From assembly GCA_903813345.2 (NCBI GenBank), contig CAIIXF020000006.1:40560848-40624847 (forward strand): 64,000 nucleotides of DNA, written 5' to 3'. A program made the position numbers and the translations under genes. Of this stretch, positions 33,503 through 44,500 are shown in pieces. The DNA comes from Owenia fusiformis (Eukaryota > Annelida > Polychaeta > Sabellida > Oweniidae). The notes below the pieces were generated by a model that was given only the letters and a program-made list of their open reading frames with translations, was not told where the DNA came from and did not search any database. Each line of letters begins with the position of its first letter. The first letter of the stretch is position 1.

Positions 33503-36500
33503 TCATTCCAAATCATCTGGTGATCTAGTTGTTATTGTCCTTTCTAATCGGAAATTATATTGATACTGGAAAATAGAAGTCAAAATAAATATGAATTTAA
33601 TGGCAGTACAGTAATGAAAGATTTGAATTTAAATCCATATTTTGTTCAATACTTTTTGTCTTCTAGTCTATTTCTATTCTCTTTACATTTAGCTCCCATG
33701 GGAATAATTTGGGAAACATTCTGCACATTAGAATACAGTCATATTTCTAATATTGTCCAATTGTGTCACATCTTATATCTATTTCAATAGCTCACTACAG
33801 TATGTATGCTTATGCTTTCCTAATATAATGTTTACCATCTGGAACTTCATACAAGATAAATCAAAACTTAGAATAACTTATAGAAAAATTATTTTAGGTT
33901 ATAATGGCAATGATGATTTCACTAAATTTCTTAACCATTTTGTCAGTGTAATTACATATACAATTTATAAGGTTTACCAAGGACAGATAAATGACAATAA
34001 TGTCAGAAATTTAGATTCTATATTACACTCTTTGAAGAAGGAAATAGCTATAAGAAAAAATGTATTTTACCCACAATTTTGGAAAATATGTGACACTATC
34101 ATGTAATTGTAACATTGAAAATGTATTTGTAACATGACTTAATAAACAGAAAAAAATAAAAATAAAGTCATATAAATTGTAAAAAAAAAAAAAAAAAAAA
34201 TGTTTACCATATGTGCTTTTAAGATCAGGTTGATTAGCAACACTTTAATCCTTGTTGGATTACTTACCTCATTTTCTATATCAACCAATGATCTGTAGCC
34301 AAGTTCTGCAATATGTACCTACAACAACACAACAATTTACATCAAGATGTTTAAGGTCACCTTTTATTTTATCACAAGAACATTACTATGTCAAATAAAG
34401 ACCCTCTATGAATTAGAAAACATAATTTTTGAACACTTGCAGAAACAACTAGGCCAATCAATTTAGCTGTATTGAGAGGCTGAATGCAATGAATAAAGCC
34501 AATGTAACTGAGCCTGAAGTGCGTGTATAACTTGAATATAGTAATTTTCAGTACTGTAACAAAGATTATAATGAAGAAAGCCAATTTTACTGAACCTGCA
34601 ATTTGTGTACTTACATTTGTTAAGCTTTGTAGGTCAGTATATCTTGGGTTCAAACTAAAAGGTACACCTGATAGTGCTGAAAGTAGAGAAACAAAATCAT
34701 TTCTATTTCAGTATCAGTATCAAGTATCAGTTGGTCAGTATCAAGCGAAAGTAATGGCCGTCACCTTCGCATCAAAGATGGCAGATGGGAAGTCTTTTAG
34801 TTTTCATGGAACTAAACTACTTCATAGTTGACGTAATGCTTTGATATTTGAACCAAATCAGACTCATATGACATGGGAACTATGGAATATCATAATTTGA
34901 TCATATATTGTGCATGGGCGCCACAGTTCAAGGATATCTTCCACTGCTTAAGAGAAGGTAACTGAAAATGTTAGATACAGTAACGGTCATGTAAGTTTTC
35001 AATACACGGTAACGAAACATCTTAGCTCTCCATTATAAACTCTCATAACGTTACCGTATCACCGTTATCTTATCATCTATAGAACCAAAATCAAAGTTAC
35101 CTTCCCTTAAGCAGTGGAAGATATCCTTGAACTGTGGCGCCCACACATGGTATATGAGCAGATGATCATACCCCAGAGTTTCCATGTCATATTAGTTGGA
35201 TTTAGTTCAAATATCAAAGCATTACGTCAACTAAAGAGTAGTTTAATTCAATGAAAACTAAAAATATCGAAATCAACACTTCCCGTCTGCCATCTTTGAT
35301 GCGAACGTGACGGACGTTACCTTCGCTTGATACTGACCAGTGTATTTTAAACAACACTAGCACTAGATTTCAAAAAATACTGACAATATTATAAATCATT
35401 GGTGAATAAATGAATAAAAATCCTACTTACGTGTTGTTAGGATACTGGCTTGTCTGACAAGAGTGCCGCTAAAACATCGCTCAGACACAGGAACAGGACG
35501 TGTGGGGATGTCGCCATTGTGAATTGCACCTTGGGGAGACTGGTTACTGCCGGGTTGGGGTCGGGATGCTGGATTCAAGGCATACGGCAGTGCAGAGGGA
35601 GGTCCAGGGCTAGAAACACAATACAAGCTGATTCACGAGACAAATAAAGCATATTGGCATTCAGTCTATTTAATTGCCCAATAGGAATGCAGTTTTTTTA
35701 AGTTCAATGCTGAGAGTGAAAAGTGATTGCCATTTGCAGTCAGACAGCTGTAAGTTTCAAGCACTGAAACAAGAATAACTTGGAATTACAGTGATCCAAA
35801 CCTGTCTAATCCAAATGCCTCTGGGACAGGCAAAAAGGTTCAGATTAACACTGGGGCCATATTTCAAGGTTTTATAAACATGTAAGTCAATGGGAGATAA
35901 CAAACTTAAGACCACGAAAAAGTGTTCACATTGAGAGGTGTTCTGACATACAGATTCCAATGTATTTATTAACTGAATGATTCATCCAAGAACCATATGA
36001 CCTTATTGGTTACAAAATGTAAACACATATTCTTGAGTCAAGTGTTTGTTTTTCAGATAAAACTATGTAGAGCTAAGTTGTCTCAATTTGTATTTCTACA
36101 TCTGGTCTAGACACACAACAAATCATTTAATTTTCAAGAATAATTTAGTATTTGTATAAAACCAATAAGTAACTTATTAAAATGATAAGCACTATATTCA
36201 ATACATTTAGTTCTTAAACGCACCAAACCAACTCTAATAATGAATGTCAAATGACCTAATAATTTAAACAAATGACAATTAAATAAAAGAGTTGCGTATG
36301 GAGAACATTTTGAATGCTACAAATTGAATACAGATATAAGAATAAATGTTGTCCTATTCTTTGAGGCAATGCTGTACCTTGATTGGTTGATCTTGTTTGG
36401 CATATAAGCGGGAGGAACTCCATGCTCCCCGGGGGTTGGTGTGGTCTTGGTGTCTCGGGGAACTTCACCCATTTTAAAACATAACATCAGGTTGTTCAGC

Positions 36501-39500
36501 TCCCTGAAATAAAATGAACACTCCAGAGATGTTGCTTTTTTTTATTTTTCAGTTACCATGGTGACCAAAAGGATGTAATCACCATGGTTATTCATAGGAG
36601 GTATTTTCATGTTTATACCATTTGTCATCTTCATGCTTTAAAGGTGTACTCTCCAACAATGATGCAAGACTTTGTTTGTGGGTGGGCTTGATCAGTGACT
36701 ATGTTTGTGAATGGGATACAGTAATGTGTTTGTGAGTGGGGTACATAAGGGCTTGATGCAAGACTTTGTTGTTTGTGAGTGGGCTTGATGCGAGACTATG
36801 TTTGTGAATAGGGTAATCAATAATATGTTTGTGAGTAGGGTACATAAGGGCTTGATGCAAGACTATGTTGTTTGTGAGTGGGCTTGATGCGAGACTATGT
36901 TTGTGAATAGGGTAATCAATAATGTGTTTGTGAGTAGGGTACATATGGGCTTGATGCAAGACTATGTTGTTTGTGAGTGGGCTTGATGCGAGACTATGTT
37001 TGTGAATGGGATACAGTAATGTGTTTGTGAGTGGGGTACATAAGGGCTTGATGCAAGACTACGTTGTTTGTGAGTGGGCTTGATGCGAGACTATGTTTGT
37101 TAGCTCACAAATAGCATGAGTCGTCGCCTCTCTTGGCAGCATCTTTACATATAAGGAGACTATAATAAACCCTATTTCATATACATACCCTGCTAGTGTG
37201 TATCCAGTGGGGGGGTCTACGCGAGCCACTAAGGATAAGTAGCTCACAAATAGCATGTGTTGTTGCCTCTCTTGGCAGCATCTTTACATATAAGGAGAAT
37301 ATAATAAACCCTATTTAACATACATACCCTGCTAGTGTGTATCCAGTGGGGGGTCTACGTGAGCCACTGAGGATAAGTAGCTCACAAATAGCATGTGTTG
37401 TTGCCTCTCTTGGCAGCATCTTTACATATAAGGAGAATATAATAAACCCTATTTAACATACATACCCTGCTAGTGTGTATCCAGTAGGGGGTCTACGCGA
37501 GCCACTGAGGATAAGTAGCTCACAAATGGCATGTGTTGTTGCCTCTCTTGGCAGCATCTTTACATATAAGGAGACTACAATAAACCCTATTTAACATACA
37601 TACCCTGCTAGTGTATATCCAGTAGGGGGTCTACGCGAGCCACTGAGGATAAGTAGCTCACAAATAGCATGTGTTGTTGCCTCTCTTGGCAGCATCTTTA
37701 CATATAAGGAGACTATAATAAACCCTATTTCATATACATACCCTGCTAGTGTATATCCGGTGGGGGGTCTACGTGAGCCACTGAGTATAAGTAGCTCACA
37801 AATAGCACGTGTCGTTGCCTCTCTTGGCAGCATCTTTACATATAAGGAGACTGTAATAAACCCTATTTCATATACATACCCTGCTAGTGTATATCCGGTG
37901 GGGGGTCTACGTGAGCCACTGAGTATAAGTAGCTCACAAATAGCATGTGTTGTTGCCTCTCTTGGCAGCATCTTTACATATAAGGAGACTATAATAAACC
38001 CTATTTAACATACATACCCTGCTAGTGTATATCCAGTGGGGGGGTCTACGTGAGCCACTGAGGATAAGTAGCTCACAAATAGCACCTGTTGTTGCCTCTC
38101 TTGGCAGCATCTTTACATATAAGGAGAATATAATAAACCCTATTTAACATACATACCCTGCTAGTGTATATCCAGTGGGGGGTCTACGTGAGCCACTGAG
38201 GATAAGTAGCTCACAAATAGCATGTGTTGTTGCCTCTCTTGGCAGCATCTTTACATATAAGAATATAATTAACCCTATTTAACATACATACCCTGCTAGT
38301 GTGTATCCAGTGGGGGGTCTACGTGAGCCACTGAGTATAAGTAGCTCACAAATAGCATGTGTTGTTGCCTCTCTTGGCAGCATCTTTACATATAAGGAGA
38401 CTATAATAAACCCTATTTAACATACATACCCTGCTAGTGTGTATCCAGTGGGGGGTCTACGCGAGCCACTGAGGATAAGTAGCTCACAAATGGCATGTGT
38501 TGTCGCCTCTCTTGGCAGCATCTTTACACAGATCATCTTCTTCTTGATACTCTTTTCCTCTGAAGAATAGACAAAAGATTTTTATTCATGATCACCATGT
38601 TTAGCCTTATATTTAAGGAAGACAGACTCAAATGAGTACTCTGTGTATTTGCCTTGTTATTAAAGACTCAAATGAGTACTCTGTGTATTTACCTTGTTAT
38701 TAAAGACTCAAATGAGTACTTTGTGTATTTGCCTTGTTATTAAAGACCAAGTAGATCTATTTTTAAGGAGACCCATTACAACAAGATAACAACAATGCCC
38801 ATACATAGCAATCCAATTGATCATTTTGTATTGAAAGACAAGACTACAAGTCATCATTTCTTAGAATGATTTCATTTTCACTATGAACTATGAACAACCA
38901 AAAGATTCCTTAACCTAATTCAAATATCAATCTTATGTAACAGTAACATAAAAATTGACTTGTTTTACAATGTTTGTTTTACAGTAATAAATCCTCTTAC
39001 TTGTATCTAATGTTACACCTAAATCTGTGAATCCAGTAGGGATTATATCTTTTTCATTCTGAATCAGTATGTCTGCAAGGACATTATTTAGGCGGCCCTG
39101 CAAACAAAAATATATGGAGAAGAAATATTAGAGTTTAAACAAGAACAGCTGGTCAGAGACTAACTGTTTTATGTAATTTAAGATTCAATTCAATTCCATT
39201 TTTGGATATGCAATATTACAAATTTTTCTTTTAAAAAAAAATCAATGCTAACAATGCATTGATATTGCTTACATAATCCAATGGGAAGTGGCGAGTTGTG
39301 CACAAATATCGTGTGACTTTAGATTTGAAAATACTGTCCTTCCACAGATCCGCATCTTCTCCTCTATCGTAGGACTTGGATATCTATAAATTATGAGACG
39401 TCATTAAAAGATGTTCATTCTTTATAATTTAGATGAAACAGAAGTGAAATTTCACTGGATGGAGTATTCAGGCAAGTTTGTCAAACTACAAATTACAGAG

Positions 39501-39722
39501 AAAATGTGCAAATTTCAGATTTCTTGAGGAACTTTCAAAGGAGTTACATTTGAGGTATATATCTTCAAAAGTATCTAGGAAGTTGGAACAAGGTAGATTT
39601 CTGTAGTCTCCCATTATATTACTCACAGTTTGGTATCCAGGGGGACAATTTGATTGGTTGGAGACAATACACAGCCCTGTGATTGGGTAATCAGACGGGA
39701 GGCTGTCTTTCACCTCTTGCAT
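33503..39722 (-). CDS. MVB12: ESCRT-I subunit MVB12 (MVB12A/B-like), nine exons
   Basis: Subunit of the endosomal ESCRT-I complex, which sorts ubiquitinated cargo into multivesicular bodies. Exons on the minus strand: 39627-39722, 39273-39383, 39001-39097, 38430-38559, 36378-36503, 35431-35609, 34615-34676, 34268-34318 and 33503-33565. All junctions are GT-AG and the phases agree, giving 304 residues (human MVB12 proteins are about 270-320). The MABP domain spans exons 1-5: YPITGLCIVS, DADLWKDSIFKSKVTRYLC, NVLADILIQ, ICVKMLPREATTHAIC, and YTLAG joined to ELNN. A Pro-rich linker follows in exons 5-6. The UMA domain, which docks to ESCRT-I, spans exons 7-9: LSGVPFSLNPRY, YRSLVDIENE and YQYNFRLERT. 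The start ATG is the first in-frame methionine before the MABP domain. Exon 4 is followed by ten tandem copies of its own 3' part. Confidence 0.92.
33839..34200 (+). mobile_element. 5'-truncated LINE with poly(A) in MVB12 intron 8
   Basis: A 10-bp direct repeat TGTTTACCAT (33829-33838, 34201-34210) flanks a segment ending in an A-tail of about 20 after AATAAA-like words. The coded tail (FLNHFVSVITYTIYKVYQ ... FYPQFWKICD) fits the C-terminal region of L1/Tx1-like retrotransposons. It is antisense to MVB12 and looks young. Confidence 0.82.
34732..35339. mobile_element. Fold-back MITE in MVB12 intron 6
   Basis: The ends TGGTCAGTATCAAGCG and CGCTTGATACTGACCA head arms of about 290 bp (AAGGATATCTTCCACTGCTTAAG pairs in two halves near 34930 and 35105). 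Same family as 22955-23272, but with longer, better preserved arms. Confidence 0.85.
36660..37095 (-). repeat. 98-bp minisatellite in MVB12 intron 4
   Basis: About four units of 97-99 bp starting near 36751, 36850, 36949 and 37046. Each has GGCTTGATGCAAGACT and GTTTGTGAGTGGG words. It directly abuts the exon-4 array. Confidence 0.85.
37102..38530 (-). repeat. 11-copy tandem array of MVB12 exon 4 with its splice donor
   Basis: Units begin (plus strand) at 37102, 37241, 37379, 37517, 37655, 37793, 37931, 38070, 38208, 38343 and 38481; ten spacings are 135-139 bp, mostly 138. Each minus-strand unit holds 92 bases of exon (MLPREATTHAIC ... TGYTLAG), the donor GTATGT, and a 46-base intron ending TATATGTAAAG before the next unit. 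Only the 38481 copy is joined to the true exon-4 start (KEKSIKKKMICV), so it is the founder. Three units carry a variant intron with no stop and the reading frame runs on for 126 codons (37591-37971). Others have a TAA in the intron. Confidence 0.92.
38625..38748. repeat. Three 40-bp tandem repeats in MVB12 intron 3
   Basis: Three units start at 38625, 38665 and 38705 with GACTCAAATGAGTACT; the copies differ by only a few bases. Confidence 0.88.
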
Positions 39723-41536
39723 GGTTGAACATCACACTGCTCAGCTGAATAACATCACTAAAACTAAAATATAAAATGACATTTTCAAACATATGGTGAC
39801 TAACAGAGATGGACTGGGCATAAGTCAAGGAAAGCTTTTCTGGCTAATGTAAATCCATTGGATGCTTTTTGCTATTCTCAGCTGCCAGTATACCAAGCCT
39901 CCCAAAAATAGTACAACTGAAAATCATGTTAAAAATTTCACTATGTCAAATATATGGTTTTCTTGTGAGCCTTTTTGCTTAAAAAACAACCACTGTCCAG
40001 TCTTTTACATAAAGCTGAATAGATGCAAAATTAGAAGAGGAAATTAAAAATAAAAACTAGGAATCCAATGAGTACCTTTTAAATCACGATGAAAAAATAC
40101 ATGAAAAATGTAACATCGTTGTGGTCTGTAATGTCATATTTTTAAATGATGTCTCAGTTGTTAGAAGACCAATTTTATTCTGGTTAGTCACTTTGTATCA
40201 TGATAAGAAAACGCATGTAACATTACATCAGTATGAAAATAACAAAAAACACACTTAACATTGTCAGTCTTTCAAATCTTTTTAAAATTTAAGTAGTAAT
40301 GTTTGTTTCTCAGTTGTTAAACGACAATCTGGTAAAAAATACATTTAATATAACAAAAATAGCTTTCAAATGGTCTGCTAAATATGAATGGTTAGTAACT
40401 TTTGATCTTGATGAGAGAACACATGTAACCATATTCAGTAATCAGTATGACAATAACAAATCATTTTTATTATAAATACATAATTTCATAAATATAGATA
40501 TAGGTGTAAGCTTACATCGAATTTCAGTAAAAGATTAGGATAGATTCCCATAGAAACGATAGGTTGGCAGGTCTAGAACCTAAGTGTTTTCTAGCCTTTC
40601 ATTTTAACCATTTTACTTATAACTGAAAAGAACAAATTGGGTACAAAAACATTGCCTACGATTGACATGTATTCAATTAAGGACACAAATATGGTCAGTC
40701 TTTTATACATGACATGGTCAGTCTTTTATACATTTTTCTCAAACCCTGTTTTGAGGCTACCTGTGGAAAACACAGACTGGTCAGTGGATCAAACTTTTTC
40801 GTAAAACCCCATTAGCAGTATCAATATAGTCATTCTCCGTAACTGGGAATACTATTTTCTTCAATTTGAAAGAGATATTTTTATGCGAGTTTGGCTACTA
40901 AGCTTACTTGTAGACTAAGCTCGCATGAAGATAACCTTGAGTAAATATGTCTAATGCCATCGCGATTGACACACCAGGAACGGAAGATGATAAATTCCAA
41001 CAAATTAAAGCTAAACACTTGAAATTGATCATTTCTTTCTATGAAAAAGAGCCATGGATATCTAACGTTTCAAATCTGTAAAATAAAGTCAAGACCAGGA
41101 AGAGGAAATATTTATTTATTTTGAAATGGGCGATAATAGGTTAGAATGAGCAGAATATTAAACGATCGCCATCTCAAAAATATTATCTTCAGAACAAAAC
41201 ACTGTTCAACTCTCGTACATTTAATTAAAGTGTCAAAACATTAACCTAAGCACATACCTGACATGTAATATGAGGAAATATCGAAACTAAAAAACTTTTT
41301 TCTTCAAAATTATTTTGATTTTTGTGCGCATGCGCTGTTAATAGTGTCAAACTCAGAGCTTCATTTTAGAAACGAATATAATTGATTTTTTCAAAGTTCA
41401 ATTTCATATAAAAAAAATTGTCCCATAATGTAAAACGTTATAATTTGATAAATGAAATAATTAATTTAATAATGAATAATAAATTGGTTATTTATTCTAT
41501 ACTCATTTATTTCGATTCATAGATTAAATATTAGAA
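39723..41536. promoter_or_regulatory. Divergent intergenic region between MVB12 and DSN1-like genes
   Basis: About 1.8 kb between two head-to-head start codons. A perfect palindrome GCGCATGCGC (41326-41335), inside TGTGCGCATGCGCTG, matches the NRF1 binding consensus. It lies about 200 bp upstream of the DSN1-like ATG, a common position in promoters of animal housekeeping genes. The transcription starts are unknown, and a shared bidirectional promoter is only inferred. Confidence 0.5.
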
Positions 41537-44500
41537 ATGGCGGAAACTCCAAATTTACGAGTAACCAGGTATTTTGTTTTTAATTTGTCAATAACTACAT
41601 CATTCCTTTACAAATTAGCTACAACTGCTGATTAAGATTTACATCTGAATTCAGACTATACACTAATTTTGAAGAATTCATTGTTCGATTGAATTCTAAT
41701 TTGAAATCACCCGAGTGATTGATGTCGTTCAACTTGAACTTGTTGAAGTTCAACTTTAACTTCAAGCTGTCAAATGCTTGACGCTGACGGCTGAGTTGAC
41801 ACTCTCTTTTTTGGCAGTTACTTCTTTCCCACATGTACATGTCGTACTGGGCATAACTACGTGTGCTTTATACTGTACTTATCTGTTATTGCACATTTCC
41901 AGATCCTCAAGGAAAGGGTTGGACAAAAAGTCAACTCCACAGCTTTTCCCAATCCAAACAGCTCCAGCTAGTGTAACAGCACGTAGAACTAGAAAGCGTC
42001 TTGCTGTCGAAGAATGTGATGAAACCGCTACAAGCAGTAAGAAACAGCATGTTGCTGAGAGTGCATCTACTAAAGATGTCACAAAGGAGCCAAAACGACA
42101 AACAAGGAGAGCATTGTCTGAATCGTCTAAATTGAAAACCAAGATTCCTGTGAAGACTAGTTCAAGTTCTGGCACAGATAGTCAAGATGAAAAGAAAATG
42201 ATCAAGTCTTCAAAGAAGAAAAGTCCTAAGCCATCTGTGAAACCTCCTAAACAGAATGTTAAAAGTTCTGAGCAGACTGTAAACAGTCCTAAACCATCTG
42301 TCAAAAGTCCTAATCCAAGTGTTAAAAATCCTGAAAAAAGTGTTAAAAGTCCAAAGCCAAGTGTTAAAAGTCCTAAACCAAGTGTCAAAAGTCCTAAAAC
42401 AAGTGTTGAAAGTCCTAAACCAAGTGTTAAAAGTCCTAAACCAAGTGTCAAAAGTCCTAAAACAAGTGTTGAAAGTCCTAAACCAAGTGTTAAAAGTTCC
42501 AAGAAAAGTCCTAAAGTGGCTGACAAAAGTTCTAAGCAAACAGGAACAACAAGTGATGTCATTGAAACAGCTTCCAAGAGATCAACAAGGATATCACGGA
42601 AAAGAGGTGCAGCAAGTTTATCCCCAGTGAACACCCCTTCAAAAAGACGACAGAAAAAATCATCATCCTTAAAAGAAAATACTGACTCAGAATCAGATGT
42701 TGCGCCTACTGGAGACAGTTCACAAGAATCAACAAAAGATGAGCCAGAAAAAGAAAAAAGTAGACCGTTTAATCTAAAGAAGGACGATGTGGTGAAGGAT
42801 GTTGCAGTGAAGGACAATGTGGTGAAAGACAATGTGGTGAAAGACAATGTGGTGAACCATGAAACATTAACTATAGAAACAATCACAGAAAATGAAGACT
42901 TGGAATCAGACAAATGTAATGTAAAATGTGATTTCCCAGAAACTGCTGAACAGATTGTACTTCCACCAAATGAAAATGAGAAACAGATTCGTGAAAAGTC
43001 AATGTTGGAGACATTACATGAAGAGATCCCTTCTGGAGATATTGCAGTTGATGACAAACCTAAACAGACTCCTCACAAACCAAATGAACAATTAGTTGTT
43101 GCTGATATCCACCTTCCTTTTGATGATGAACCTAAAAAGAAAATTGATGAAACAAAACTAACATTGGAACAGAGATTTGCTTCTCCTAGAAAGGTAAATG
43201 TTTGGTGTTTTGGTACACATTTTTTCCTAATGGTACATATGGAATGGAACATATTTAATCTTAATGGTATATATTTTATATATTAATGGTACATATTTTA
43301 TCCTTCATGTAATGGCACATATTTGATGTTAATGGCACATATTTGATGTAAATGGTACATATTTATCCTAATGGTACTCATTTGATCTTAAAGCTACATA
43401 TTTGATATTAATGGTACAATACATAGTTGATCTTGATGGTACACTGTACAATATTTGATCTTAATAAATAAGTAAGGCAAATGACAGTGAAATAAGTTAA
43501 TGCACATATAAGTACATTTTGATCATTTTGATTTTGATTGCAGATATTCTTGACATTTAAATGCTCTATCAATTATTGATTTAGAATCATACATTTTTTC
43601 AAGATATTTCAAAAATATAAATATGTTGATTTGCGTTTCATATTCATGATTTTTTGAGGAATCAGCATTCATCATTTCTGAAATCATCATTTTCCATTAT
43701 CCCAAATGGTAAAGTATCAGTATCAGGAGGAGGCTGTCTTACACCATGGCCATACAGGAACAATTTATTTTCATTTCGCAGAATTTCAATATCATAGTAC
43801 AAGCTTGGTGTTATAGAAATCTCAAAGATGAATTTCCCCAGCAAAGTGGTTTAATTCATTAAAAAGTAAAAATATAACAAATTTATTACCATCTGCTATT
43901 TTGTAAGAGAAATTAACAACTATTTTACTTTCTCCCAATACTGATCCCTTGCCCAGAATTGATTTCTACATGTATGTTACACCAAGTCTGTTTGTTTCAA
44001 TTTCCAGGATGTGACTACTTTAAGGCGTTCAAGCTTAGGGATTGGATTGAACAAGCGCAGATCAAGTTTCATCCGAGTCAGATTCTCCAACAAGCTCCCT
44101 TCAATCATAAGCAAAGGTAACTTTTTATTTCTACACTGTTTGCTAGATTACTTAATTCATGTGATAACAGAGTGGTAGACCTTGGGATGGACCAAGCCCC
44201 CCCCCACCCCCTTAAGCTGGGCTCCTACAAAAAACCAGGGCCTCAACAAGTCAACATCTGCTCCTGCCATCATAAACTGGGCAATTTAGATAACAAGCTG
44301 ACATAATTTTAGGGCTAAAAGAATTCTTTTTGCCAATTCTTTGAAGGTCGTTAGGAGGATATAGAGATTGGCTTCGTTCATACGTCCATTCTGGCAATAT
44401 CGCAAAAATGCCCACCATATTGTCTTGTATGTTGATCATTTTCAAAATATTGGCTGATAGTCGTCTGATGTTGAAGAAGATGTTCGCTTCACCTTAGCAA

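Noticed and set aside
33291-33563. 90-residue plus-strand ORF
   Set aside because: Overlaps the MVB12 3' UTR repeat and last exon in antisense; no domain support.
37591-37971. 126-residue minus-strand ORF as an independent gene
   Set aside because: It is read-through of MVB12 exon-4 copies and their short introns, annotated as part of the array.
36660-38530. CRISPR-like array
   Set aside because: Repeats are directly contiguous without unique spacers, in a eukaryotic intron context.
41778-41902. In-frame upstream extension of DSN1-like exon 2 with its own ATG
   Set aside because: A good acceptor at 41902 and a coding first exon (41537-41568) in matching phase explain the gene better; the extension is intron.
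42182-43057. 291-residue minus-strand ORF rich in Leu/Gly/Phe
   Set aside because: Antisense of the low-complexity DSN1-like exon 2; no signal peptide or domain.
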